Shown: in pieces, positions 12,368 through 23,704 of the stretch
How the letters are laid out: every line of letters begins with the position of its first letter
Position numbering within the stretch: the first letter of the stretch is position 1
Assembly (NCBI GenBank): GCA_027574665.1
Contig: CM050648.1
Coordinates: 44,549,700 to 44,613,699, forward strand
Direction of reading: 5' to 3'
Origin: Rhynochetos jubatus
Lineage: Eukaryota > Chordata > Aves > Eurypygiformes > Rhynochetidae
Length of the DNA: 64,000 nucleotides
Position numbers and translations under genes: made by a program
Notes under the pieces: generated by a model
Databases searched by the model: none
What the model was told of the DNA's origin: nothing
Seen by the model: the letters and a program-made list of their open reading frames with translations, nothing else

Positions 12368-14756
12368 ACTCTTGGGATCCAGCAGCACAATTAAATGATG
12401 AAACAGTCATTATGATTAAAATTGCAAAAAAAGTATGAATTTCTCAAAAAGAAGTATAGCTCTGATTTTCCTAGTACAGACAAATCCCTGAAAGATTTGC
12501 GTAGCCTAAATTACAGGCATAATACTTATTCCTCTGTCACTATGTCTCAGAAGTTTTATATAGAACCATTTCTCACACGTTTTTTCTTGCCTTGACTGGG
12601 GAGACAGACACAGATTGGAAGCCCTCAGTTCAGTAGATCCATTACAGCAGGGCTTTAAGTTTTCACTTTCCTCAAAGTACTTTTTTTTTTCCCAAAGTAA
12701 CAGTTATCAACATCATTCTTCCTCCTTATACTTCACTAACATAAAAGTCTTCCTGAAACAAGAAGCTGAGATCTATAAAACCTCCCAATAGTAGAAAAGA
12801 TATATTTACTCTTTCTTATCAATAATAATATTAGTATGCTTTTTTTATCCTTTATCCAAATGCTTTTATCCTAAATAATATCTTTCATTATCTGAATGCT
12901 TACACTTCAGACTTTTGCTTTGAGCTTTTGCAGTATTCTACCCCAAAAGCGATGGGTCTTCAAACTCCATCAGATACGTCTATCCACTTCCAGCATCTTT
13001 TCTCTTCACACAAAACGTAATACTTGAATTTGACCCATTTTTCCTTGCAACTAATCTTCCTGGGTTTTGCTTCTTTGCTGTGATTATGGCTCCCGTTCTT
13101 CTTCTAACAACTAATTTTAATTACATTAATCAGAATCTGGACCTGAAAACTACAGTAGTCTTAGAACTGTAGGATATTTGAAAGGAAAATAGGAATTCCT
13201 GATTCGCACCTTAGTCACCCGCTGACCTTTTAGGTTCTTTTTCAAATACAACCATGGCTTATAGTATTTCTCCTTAAAAACTTGCCTCTCTCTTAATCTT
13301 AAATAATCATAACTAAAATGAAACTACTAATAAATACACAATAAAACCCAGTAGAAACTAAAAGACCAGTCCTGCAGTCACTGTAGGTGAAAATTTCTAA
13401 GGCTGGAGAGGAATCCAACCTGAAAGGCAAGATCCTTTGCCTCAGCTGGAAACAGCAGTAATTTGCTGGTAGGAGTGAACTGCATGTGTAATTGGGCACT
13501 ACTAACAAGTATTAAGTATAGCGAAACTCCAACATGCTTTGCTATTTAACAAGTAGAATGTTGTACTGCAGGTGGAATATTCAAATATGTTACATTTTAG
13601 GGGTTGAAAGTTTCTAACAGTTATCTTAAGAGACATGCTTTGGAACTTAAAACTCCCCATTTTCTCTATCAGATGCACTTAAACGGGCACATTGGTGGTG
13701 CTGCATGTTTCCTGGTATCACTATTTAATAGTACTCCTTTAATGATTTTTCCACACCTAATGTTATTATTTTTAATTATTTCTTCGTAATGAATATTTAT
13801 ATAAAACTGAAATACACAATTAGAAAATGCCTTAATATACTACTAAATTTTAACAGTGTTACGCCTTCTATATAAAAAAGCTTGGGAAAAAACCAGTTAA
13901 TTTAAAAGCATAATTGAACATCATTAAATGTAAGAGCATGATTTATCAAACTAGGGCTCTCATGAAGACTGAAAGAAGCTCAGAGGCTGAGAGGGTCAGC
14001 GAAGAACACCCCATGGTCTGACACGGAAAACAGTACAGTGTGCCTAAATGTGACAAGTCCAAAAGGGAATATAGCTACTACACCGGGTGGTGGTGGAAGA
14101 ATTATCCTTAAGGACTGGTAGCAGGACTGAAAAAGAAGCCAAGAGGTGTATGGCAGGTAATTTTTGTTCATTTTTACAACCACCTCAGGTTATAACCATT
14201 GCAACTTTCAAAACTAAAATTCCCAGAAAACATTGGTAAACATGACAAAATGGTAAAATAACAGCACAAAACCTGTAGTTTAAAGAAAGCTGACAGTCTT
14301 TGGACTCCCCTTACATGGAAAAGATACCAACAGGCTTTTCTGTAATGACGAGAAATACAAGAAAAACCCTTTCCTGGAAAAAAGTACACAATCCTATGGT
14401 GGAGAAACAGACTCAATAGTCCTCCACTTCTTTAAATTAATCCTTCAGCTCACAGATATAATTTCAGGCTTTCTGGATAGAATCTCAGCCAACAGACTTC
14501 CATTAATAGCCAAACGTCTTTTACACACGAAAGAAGCAGCACCACAGATACGACTGAGATTCAAAATTTAGAATGCTGTCTACAGCCATAATTAACTGCA
14601 AAAGTTGGATGACTTCCAGAGCTGCAGTCCTCAGCTGAAGTCTGCTGTAACAGAAGCATATATATTAAATCCAAGTTAGACCAAAATACCATTTTAATGC
14701 AGAGCATTCTGCCCTCATTTTAACACAGAGAATACTGCAGACAAAAATGTAGTGGG

Positions 14757-14773
14757 TTTTTTTTTTTTTTTTT
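14757..14773. repeat. T17 homopolymer
   Basis: An uninterrupted run of 17 T. No element was identified on either side that would make it the reverse of a poly-A tail. Confidence 0.85.
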
Positions 14774-15065
14774 GGACATCCCTTGTTTTTTTCCACTGGA
14801 AAGTTCAGCTATAAAAAAATTTATCCTTTCTAAGATTAAAACTGAGGAAAGAAAATGATCTCCTCCATGTTAAACATACTTTCTTAGAATTGAGATCTTG
14901 CATCATAACATCAGGAACACAGCAATTAAGCAGGAAATTGGCTTTTACATCAGAAATATTTCTTCAGGCATTTCCCTAGACAATGGACCTAACTAGGCAG
15001 GGTGCAGGCCTTTAATTTACTTTACCAGCTGTACGTTGCAGACAGACTTGTAAGACTTTGACTTA

Positions 15066-15514
15066 GAATCACAGATTCATTTCAGTTGGAAAAGACTTTG
15101 GAAAATAAAGATCATCAAGTCCAACCAATATCTAACACTGCCACTAAATCGTGTCCCTAAGCACCACATCCAAATGTCGTTTAAACGCTTCCAGGGATGG
15201 TGACTCCACCACTTCCCTGGGCAGCCCATTCCAATGCCTGGCAACCTTTTCGGTGAATACATTTTTCCTAATATCCAATCTGAACCTCCCCTGGTGCAAC
15301 TTGAGGCCATTTCTTCTCTTCCTATCAGTTGTCACCTGAGAGAGGAGACCCACACCCATGCCTCTACAACTTCCTTTCAGGCAGCTGTAGAGAGTGATAA
15401 GGTCCCCTGAGCTACATTTTCTGCATGCTAAACCACCCCAGTTCCCTCAGCCTCTCTTAATAAGACTTGTTCTCCAGATCCTTCACAAGTTTCATTGCTC
15501 TTCTAATCCTTGCA
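15066..15514 (-). mobile_element. CR1 LINE fragment, reverse orientation
   Basis: A 5'-truncated CR1 read on the minus strand. Its 3' end lies at about 15066, next to AGAATCACAGATTCA, the reverse of the octamer terminus. Going right it shows reversed landmarks: TCATCAAGTCCAACCA, CTAAATCGTGTCCCTAAGCA, CCAGGGATGGTGACTCCACC, CCTGGGCAGCCCATTCCA, and then the block above the RT C-terminus (AGTTCCCTCAGCCTCTC, CTCCAGATCCTTCAC). On the minus strand the frame 15144-15359 still reads like the CR1 ORF2 C-terminus ([20 protein letters not shown]), but no full protein survives. It is the same CR1 type as the copies at 21048 and 30101. Confidence 0.93.
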
Positions 15515-16992
15515 GGTTTCAGCTTTATGGTGCATGGTAAAACCATTACACCTTTTTCATGATGCTAGACTTTTTATGTACCTAAGAACAGCATCCTATA
15601 GCTATAGGAGTTGTTAGATTTGTCTCTAGAATTATTTCGTAAGGTTTCTTGATCCACTGCAGTGCGACAGCTAGCTAGCTAGATTGATAGATTTAAATGC
15701 TCTTCCTTCATATATTCATTCTGCTGCTGCCCAAACTGCTTGGATGAAAAGATGTGATCTAAGCAGGTAGTGCTAGGAAAAGATGGAACAAAATAGCAGT
15801 GAAGAATAGACAAAGAAGTCTGTAACCAACTGAGGATGTACCCTGACAGGCCTAAAATCAACCAGTGCTGAGTCTTCATGGTCCTAACGCTATCTAGCAA
15901 AAGGCTGCAAAATCAATGGGAACAATTGCGTCTGTTCCTGACCAGAGACAAGTCGCTATCGAGAAAAGTCTCTCAGCTATTCCACTTATATTGCTACCTT
16001 CAACCACTGAGGCTTGTGCTGTGAAACACTTCAAGCATCCAAACAAAAACAGCCAAACCAAATAGGGAATAGGAACATTTGATTCAATTTCTAGTTTTTC
16101 AGCTTCTTCAGAGAAAAACAAACAAATAAACCAACCCAAAACCACACTAGAAATAAAGCATATTATATGCACATAAAAAATACAAGGAAAAGGAAAAAGT
16201 AAAAAAAAAAACCCCAAAACTAAAAACCACACCAAGAAACACATAAAACACACATAAATTAGAATTGCAGTCAAATACTGCGGCGGCATTGAACACTAAA
16301 ACTGCCATCCACAACATACTACTTCGAGTTCCCGATATACACATATTAACATGTGTTTAATTTTGTGTTTTCATACAGCATTTTTCTCCTCACAGAACTT
16401 CTGCTTCACTGACTCAACTGGCCAGACTGTGCCCTCAGGACAAATTCCTCCGTCACAGCTGAGCATCACAGGGCAGCAATGGGCAGTGCTGTAGTTAAGT
16501 CAGTTATACGCTACTCTCAAATACTGGACTTTTTCTTGACATAACCACACAATCCCTGCATGGTGATGGACAAAAAACATAAATCATAGGTATCACTTGT
16601 GCCTTTGTTACGTTTCTAGTGTTACCCTAATATTCTCATAACATGATTCAACCCCTGGGATCCTGCAAGTGCTTTGTTTAATTAACTAATATTAAGTAAT
16701 GGAGCCCTGATTTGAACAAATAATGCATTACAGCATGCAGAACAGTCTAAATAATGAGCTGACAATTTTGGTCCTAATCTTTTCTTGTGTGAATTTGACA
16801 TGTACATAAAGGGGAAACCACATAGAAGTATGTTCTAAAAAGAACTCTGTTAATATCATAAATCAAACTGAAGCTATCACAGAAGAGAACAGCTAATGAC
16901 AATATCCTGCAAATAGGAACGTTGCTAGTTTTGAAATAAATACGGCACACGGACACTATGTGAAAAGGGTATGTTGCATTACTACACCTCAT
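15515..16992. other. Unique DNA between CR1 copies
   Basis: No gene is recognised. It contains a short GCTA-type run near 15670-15690 and A-rich sequence at 16140-16260. The 131-codon minus-strand frame at 15894-16289 begins with a long hydrophobic stretch that comes from this A-rich plus strand (T-rich when read in reverse). Its second half (about 15898-16051) lies in more balanced sequence that is open in all three plus frames for 120 bases or more, which weakens the case for any one frame. Confidence 0.5.
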
Positions 16993-17805
16993 CATAGAAT
17001 CACAGAATGCTTTGGGTTGGAAGGGACCTTAAAGCCCATCCAGTTCCAACCCCCCTGCCATGGGCAGAGACACCCTCCACTAGACCAGGTTGCTCAAAGC
17101 CTCATCCAGCCTGGCCTTGAACACTGCCACGGATGGGGCACCCACAGCTTCTCTGGGCAACCTGTGCCAGTCTCTCACCACCCTCTCTGTGAAGAACTTC
17201 TTCCTGATGTCCAATCTAAATCTCCCCACTTTCAATCTAAACCCATTACCCCTTGTCCTGTCAACACAGGCCCTTGTAAAAAGTGCTACCCCCCCCCAGC
17301 CCCAGCTTCCCTGTCGGCCCCTTCGGGTGCTGTAAGGTCTCCCCGGAGCCTTCTCTTCTCCAGGCTGAACAAGCCCAACTCTCTCAGCCTCTCCCCACAG
17401 GAGAGGTCCTCCAGTCCTCTGATCATCTTCATGGCCTCCTCCGTACTCCCTGTAACACATCCATGTCCTTCTTACGTTGGGGGCCCCAGAGCTGGATGCA
17501 TTCTCCCCCTAGCTTGTACTTGTGCTTGGGATTGTCCCAACCCATGTGCAGGACCTTGCACTTAGCCTGGCTGAACTTGATTTTTTTTTCCATGAGAACT
17601 TTTCTGTATTTGTCCCAGGCTTGTCCTTGCTTCCACCCTCCTTAGGCTTTCATTTTGTGTTTGAGTTTGTCCAGGAGCAATTTGTTCATTCACACAGGCC
17701 TTGTGGCATTTTTGCTTGACTTTCTCTTTGTTGGGATGCATCACTCCTAAATTTGGACGAGGTGATCCTTGAATATTAACCAGCTTTCTTGGGCCCCTCT
17801 TTCCT
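16993..17805 (-). mobile_element. CR1 LINE, reverse orientation, internally deleted
   Basis: The 3' end is at 16993 (TCATAGAATCACAGAATG). The tail and RT C-terminal blocks follow: TTGGAAGGGACCTTAAAG, CCAACCCCCCTGCCATGGG, CACTAGACCAGGTTGCTC, GCCTTCTCTTCTCCAGGCTG. Two jumps relative to the CR1 consensus as I know it are visible. At about 17507-17511 the sequence skips from the GGGGCCCCAGAGCTGGATGC block to the CTTGTACTTGTGCTTGGGA block. At about 17579-17600 it skips over most of the RT core to an upstream ORF2 region (17600-17805) that codes on the minus strand for a part rich in Lys and Gln (MHPNKEKVKQKCHKACVNEQ). A short T run marks the second junction. Frames on either strand here are CR1 remnants, so no working RT exists. 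Confidence 0.92.
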
Positions 17806-20049
17806 TCTTTTGTCAGTGCTGTCTGCCTTATGTATTCAACTAGGTACTTTGTTTTTCAACAAATCATTATGCAATTACAAATTTTATCCACCCAAATATG
17901 GATCAGAAATTGCATTAAGATTGCACAGAGAATCTTACCGCTGCCATTTTAACTTCTCAGGCTCTGGCTTTCTTACATTATTTTAAACACATTTCTATGT
18001 CACATTATCTACATATGTAATTATTCATCCAAAGTATGGCATATATTATTGAATTTAGCAATATCCCTAATTCAGAGAAAGGAATCAGATGTTCAAGAGA
18101 ATCCTCCTAAACAAAAGACACCCATGAGAAGATTACAGAACAATGCTGGTCATCAGAACTGGAAAGTCTGAGGTCATGCATCACTATCCTAGAAGTCAGG
18201 AAAGGAGACCTTCAAAATGTCAGCTAAGTGCCTAAGTATTTGCAGCAATGAAAAATGCACCTTTATGGAAAATTTTGGGTGTATCAGAGACATAAGGACA
18301 TGTTGTTCTTGTGGATTTCCTGCTCCTTTGGATACCACTTCGGTATACCAGATGCAGCCAATAACTACGACTGTTATTTAATTAATATATGGAGCTCTTT
18401 TGTTGTGGGTGTGCAAGATTACTGATGTCTTTTACTGGCCATTAGTGTATCCCTGATACTTTTTTGTAATTAGAATAATTCAAAGGACAGTACGTCAGCC
18501 AACTAAGCAACTCATGCAGAGCCCAGACTTTTTCTGTGCATCAATATGCATAGTTTTCTATAACTTCAGGAATGCTTGGTTATGATTCTCAACATATTCA
18601 AACAGAAGGGGTCCTGAAGAGATTTTCATTTCAATTATCATGCCTCATTATCATACTTCTAGTGAAGCGGAAAGTACATTACAAGGTGAGAGCCAAAAAT
18701 GATGAGATGAAAAGCATAAAGCGTAAGTATCTTAGGATTTCTAAATTTGTCTGTAATAATACTAATTCATAATAATATTAATCATCCTTACTATAACACT
18801 GCATTTTTACATGACACTTTACAATCAGCTCTTCACAGCATCTTTTACAAGATCAGGTACAGCGTGAAGCTTCAGCAAAGAAAATACAGTTATCAGTGGG
18901 GAGAGGAACAAATTCGAAAGTACTCCGTGGTGCAGTGGGATTTAAGGAGAGATGTTTTTTCTGAGGTTGAAAATAGGTGCCCAGAAAACAGGTAAGCCCT
19001 CAGCCGAAAGGAAATGGAGCACTGTTATGAAAGGCAGAATTGATGGACACTGAACCTTAGGCTAACAGAGGGAGCTAAAACAAGAGCGAAGCAACATATA
19101 ATTAGGACATATTTAGAGCGTGACGCTGAGGTCAGCAGATCAGAAAGCACGGCATGGTTTGGAAGGGAAAGAGAAGAAACTTGACTCTGAAGGTAAAAGA
19201 CAAAACACAAAAGGATTTAAGGGGAAAAATGATGTGGTTAGAAGAACATGACTTCCAATAGCGGTATTTTTGTCAGACTGGCGAGCTGAAACTCTCAGAA
19301 CGGATAGATGAGCAGAGAAGAAAGAGCGAACGGCTAGATATGAAGGAAGTAATTGAAAAAAAAACCAGTTGGAAAAAAAAAGTAACTACAACCAGGAAAG
19401 AAGTGGAGAGTTGTTAAGCTCAGGAAGGAAGAAATCAGTGAGGAAAGGGAATGAGGTACTGAGACAAAGACACCTGAAAAACAGCAGAAAAGACACAGTG
19501 AAAATAACCAAAAAATCTATGTTTAACAGTAAGATTTTTTTTTTTTATAGAGCAAAATACAGGGAGGGCAGATTGCAGGTATCCTAGAACAGGGCTGATG
19601 CAGGAAGACTGTAGGCACCCTGTATTTACACCAAAAAAAGTTCAAATGCAAAGAGGGAGGATGAAGTTAGTATGTGTGAAGAAAAAAAAAAAATTTTGTT
19701 AGGGGAAGACTGTGGATAACTATAGGGAAAAAAGTCAAAACTGAATATAAGAGAATGCATGAAATATAAATTCTTAATATAAATACATATGTTTCTTAAT
19801 ATAAAGGATTAAATTTGCCAAGTAAAGGAAGGAAGGAGGGTAAGAAGGGAAGTGAGAAAGAGGAACGCCATAATGGATTAATGGATTGTGAAGCCAGAAA
19901 GAATGGGTTGAAAGAAAACACATGAAATGAAAGGCAACAGGACATAATGAAAGGCAGGGAGGGTGAAAGAATCTTCCTGGATACCAAATTTAAACTGAAA
20001 AATTGTAAAGATTATGAAGAAACTAAATTTATATGAAGGAACCACATTG
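17806..20049. other. Unique DNA with purine-rich stretch
   Basis: No gene is recognised. From about 19050 to 19960 the plus strand is strongly biased to A and G (many GAAAG, GGAAG and AAGGA words, with A runs at 19350-19385 and 19681-19694). Frames on the minus strand in this part are therefore rich in Ser, Phe and Leu and are not convincing. A short frame at 18747-18995 (+, 82 codons) has no recognised motif. Confidence 0.5.
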
Positions 20050-20156
20050 AAGGATGGGGCTTTGAGCAACCTGAACTAGTGAAAGGTGTCACTGCAAAGG
20101 CAGAGAGATTGGACTAGGTGATCTTTGAAAGTCTCTTCCAACCCAAACGATTCTAT
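20050..20156 (+). mobile_element. CR1 LINE 3' tail fragment
   Basis: About 107 bp of CR1 tail: GATGGGGCTTTGAGCAACCT, CTAGTGAAAGGTGTC, TTGGACTAGGTGATCTTTGA, CTTCCAACCCAAACGATTCT, ending ATTCTATGG. It keeps only the 3' untranslated end and codes for nothing. Confidence 0.9.
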
Positions 20157-21047
20157 GGTGCCATTATACTCCTAAACTCTAAGACACTGCTAACAAACAT
20201 GATCTACCATCAGAAATTGGGTGTATTGTTGAATAAGAGCCAAACAGTAATTTAATGGGAGTGTGAATATATGACAGTAGAATATGCATTAAAAAAGCAG
20301 TAAAAAAAAAAAAAAAAGTGCTGCACAGAACTTTGGGGAAAATAATGAAGAACCATAATGCTGTACAGTATGTTTGACAAATGTGAACCGTGTAAACTAA
20401 CTACACGTGGCGGATACTTACCTTATGGTACAGACATAGAATAGCCGCAACAGATTTAAGTATTGATTTGCAACTTCCAGAATTCTTCTCCTGTATAAAT
20501 GACTGATTGTAAAGTATCTAAACATAGCAGATACTTTTAACATTGGTAATATTAATGAATCTTTTTAAGACTATGGACTATCAGTAATTTCAAACAAATT
20601 CAGATGTCAAAGTTTGACAGGAGTCATGATGAATCAGAACAGGCAGTTACCTTCTTCAAAAAAATTAATATAGCGTTAGGATAACACAGATACAGAATAA
20701 ATAACCCACCTCTGCTACTACGAAAAGACATAAAGACTGTAGTAAAAATGAAAGGTGTTTGATGACCTTGTTTGAATGACAGAAGACAGTGTTCTTCCCA
20801 CTGTCACAGCAAGAGCACGATGCAAAGGCTTGTGTATTTAATTATCTGCAACAATTTTTGATGAAGACAAAAACTTCAATTTACTTGACCTGGTATAGTC
20901 ATAGTAAAAACAGTGCTGGAAAAACACTAATACAATACAATATAAATCCATACAATAAAATAAGACCTTTAGAACGATCAGTGCATGTGAGAAGGCTTTT
21001 AAGTATCACTGGTGCACAGAGGACAAAAAATATTACCAATGTCTATT
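20157..21047. other. Unique DNA between CR1 copies
   Basis: No gene is recognised. It contains an A16 run at 20302-20317. A 98-codon frame at 20789-21085 (+) runs into the edge of the next CR1 and shows no known motif. Confidence 0.5.
20302..20317. repeat. A16 homopolymer
   Basis: An uninterrupted run of 16 A. The upstream sequence does not resemble a processed transcript that I recognise, so I do not call it a retrogene tail. Confidence 0.8.
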
Positions 21048-21855
21048 TCATAGAATCAAACATTTGGGTTGGAAAATACCTTTGAGATCATCAAGGCCAA
21101 CCATTAACCTGGCAGTACAGAGTCCACCACTAAACCATGTCCCTAAGCACCACATCTACATGTCTCTTAAATACCTCCAGGGATGGTGACTCAAGCCTGT
21201 TCCAGTGCTTGACAATCCCTTTGGTGAAGAAATTGTTCCTAATATGCAATCTAAACCTCCCCTGGCACAACTTCAGGCTGTCTCCTCTCACCCTATTCCC
21301 TGTTACTTGGGAGAAGAGACCAACACCCACCTCTCTACACCCACCTTTCAGGTAGTTGTAGAGACTGATAAGGTCTCCCCTCAGCTGCCTCGTCTCCAGG
21401 CTAAATGACCCCAGTTCCCTCTGCCCCTCCTCACCTGTGCTCCAGCCCCTGCCCCAGGTGTTGCCCTTCTCTGGACACGCTCCAGCAACTCAATGTCTTT
21501 CTTGTAGTGAGGGGCCAAAAGCTGAACACAGGATTCAAGGTGCAGCCTCACCAGTGCCTAGTAGAGGGGGACATCACTTCCCTAGTCCTGCTGGCCACAC
21601 TGTTCCTGATGCAGGCCAGGATGCCATTGGCCTTCCTGGCCACCTGGGCACACTGCTGGCTCATATCCAGCTGGCTGTCAACCAACACCCCCAGGTCCTT
21701 TTCCATTAGGCAGTTTTCCAGCCACTCATCCCCAAGCCTGTAGCGCTGCCTGGGGTTGTTGTGACCCAAGTGCAGGACCTGAGTGGAACCTCACACAGTT
21801 GGTCTCGGTGCATTGATCCAGCCTATCCAGATCCCTCTGCAGAGCCTTTCTAACC
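21048..21855 (-). mobile_element. CR1 LINE, reverse orientation, ~0.8 kb
   Basis: The 3' end is at 21048 (TCATAGAATCAAACATTTGG). Rightward it has, in reverse, TCATCAAGGCCAACCATTAA, CTAAACCATGTCCCTAAGCA, CCAGGGATGGTGACTC, CCTCCCCTGGCACAACTTCA, CAAGTGCAGGACCTGAGTGG and GATCCAGCCTATCCAGATCC, reaching just below the RT catalytic region. Minus-strand frames at 21130-21330 and 21548-21769 are ORF2 pieces, separated by frame changes. Plus-strand frames in the same span are antisense. Its sequence is very close to the plus-strand copy at 30101-31158. Confidence 0.94.
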
Positions 21856-22733
21856 TCAAAGAATTAAAAGAAATTATGTAAATTCTCAAATTTATAATTC
21901 TGCTAAAGAATTTTTTTAAAAATTAAGTAATGAATTGTCAAAAAATGGTAAAATCTGTACTTATTTACACATGAATTGTATTAGTTTCCTGTGGCAAGCA
22001 AGTTTGACACAGAATTCTCAAAATATACTTTTGACCTGGCCATAAACATGATACAGCTAATTGCTGCTAATAATTTTTTTTACAAGAAAGTATTCTTTAT
22101 TACAAATACTCCAATGTGTACATTGACACATTTTTTAGTAAAAAAGTGACTAAGTCCTCTACAGCAGCCAAAAGAGATTTCTTATAAAGAAGTGCAATGT
22201 TACTGTACTTCCTTAATTACCACAGACAATTTAGGAAGAACAAATATAGAAGCCAATTTGCTGGTATGTTCATCCATCTTTTTAACACGGTTCATTTCCA
22301 ACAGTGCAACGGTGGATATATTTACTATATAAAATTATTTAGAGCAGTGGAATTGAAGAAGTAGGGCAAAAGACTTCACATATTACTGGAAAGCAATTAC
22401 AAGACAGTAAAAACCAAAGTGAACTTTCTCATGTTCCTTTATCATAACAACATATTCTGGATTGGAGAGTAATCCTCTGTTAAAACTGTGACACCATGTC
22501 AAGGTCCATGGGTCTTTATCACCCTTTTTTTCACTGCCAGACCTGGAACTAAATTTATTCATGTGAATCTCAGTATAGTTGCCCCAATATTTCTTGAAAA
22601 CAAGTATTCTCAAAATGTTACTAATCGATAGTCAACATTTTATCCACATTAAAAAAATGAAAACCGCAAAAGGCACTTGGAATAAAATCTAGAAAATTAT
22701 ACATTAGATTTAGACCAAGAAAATCTTCTTGAG

Positions 22734-22757
22734 ATAAGTTATCTTGAGATAACTTAT
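22734..22757. repeat. Perfect 10-bp inverted repeat, 4-nt loop
   Basis: ATAAGTTATC, loop TTGA, then GATAACTTAT: a complete 10-bp stem. The same interval also reads as two head-to-tail copies of CTTGAGATAA, so a short direct duplication created the hairpin. Confidence 0.85.
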
Positions 22758-23683
22758 GTTTCTTAATAAAATAAATTCTCCAAAATCTTTCTGCAATACT
22801 AAAAAATGTCTCTCTGATAGAGACAAATCATGGGTCTAATGACATATAAATAAATGGTGAGAGTAAGGTATGCTGAGGTTCAAACATTTCACTTTTAATA
22901 AATGAAAGTAATGAAACCTTGACAAAGCTCCTGATGTGGTGACAACTGAGGTCTATCGGTTTTGGGGCGGCGGGTTAATAAACCACTGGAGTTTCAGTAG
23001 AAACCCAGAATCCATCTGTCTGGCTAAGCTTCTGGACTAATAATCTCCACTGCATGTGTCATGCTATTAGTCTTTACACCAAATCCAATTTTACTTATCA
23101 TAAACACTCTGCTTCCTTCTCTGCACCTTCGAGATAATAAAGCATTTGCTATTTGTTTACAAGTAGCAAACTAGCAGAGACAAGGACTACAAGGACTGGT
23201 GTACACCTTATATCCGTTACACACCAAAATGGATTTCTGAATTTCATCTTCCAAGTCTTATTTTCTCCTGTGCCATTTATGTGTTTATCCATCCGCAGCT
23301 TGGACTGGCTCCTCTTTCAATTCTCAGAGAATACATACCTATTTCATAAGAAGGATAAAAAGCAATGGCTTCCAGTACAAATCAAGGCAGAACACAGGAA
23401 TGTATAGTACATGCTGCTCATGCACTACCAGCCAGAAATCTGTCCATGATGTAAACTCCATAATCTTAATCTTATAAAGAAAGCGTGATCATTTCAAAGA
23501 TCTCAGAGAAAACCTAATGCTAACTCACAACCTGTTTTCATCCAGACTAGTCTTAGATGCAATCTGCATTACCATTAAGCAAATAATTAGCAAACTCTTT
23601 GACCTATAAAATTATTTCAAAGACAGCAGCTTCAGGTGAAAGTCCAGAACTACTCATGCTGAAGGGGAGATCCAGGAGGGAGC

Positions 23684-23704
23684 AGAGAGAGAGAGAGAGA
23701 GAGA
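23684..23704. repeat. (AG)n microsatellite
   Basis: Twenty-one bases of uninterrupted AG. The Arg-Glu repeat in the frame at 23599-23790 is a translation of it. Confidence 0.9.

Larger units (their letters stand above)
6613..15065. other. Unique AT-rich DNA, no confident gene
   Basis: About 8.4 kb without a recognisable gene or transposon. It holds a (TTTA)n run at 8078-8100, A-rich patches at 11713-11741 and about 11924-11990, a 12-bp tandem repeat at 12275-12367, a T17 run at 14757-14773, and one exon-like stretch at 9905-10063, listed separately. The 135-codon frame at 9487-9894 (+) is rich in Ser, Phe, Leu and Cys, as expected of T-rich DNA, and I do not recognise it. Confidence 0.55.

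Noticed and set aside
15894..16289. 131-codon minus-strand frame with apparent membrane segments
   Set aside because: The hydrophobic half comes from A-rich plus-strand DNA read in reverse. There is no splice context, and other frames are open over the rest.
16960..17645. Overlapping 80-200 codon frames on the plus strand
   Set aside because: They are the reverse complement of a minus-strand CR1. GC-rich CR1 DNA keeps antisense frames open.
20302..20317. A16 run as the tail of a processed retrogene
   Set aside because: No transcript-like sequence or target duplication was found upstream. The same holds for the A15 at 29667.
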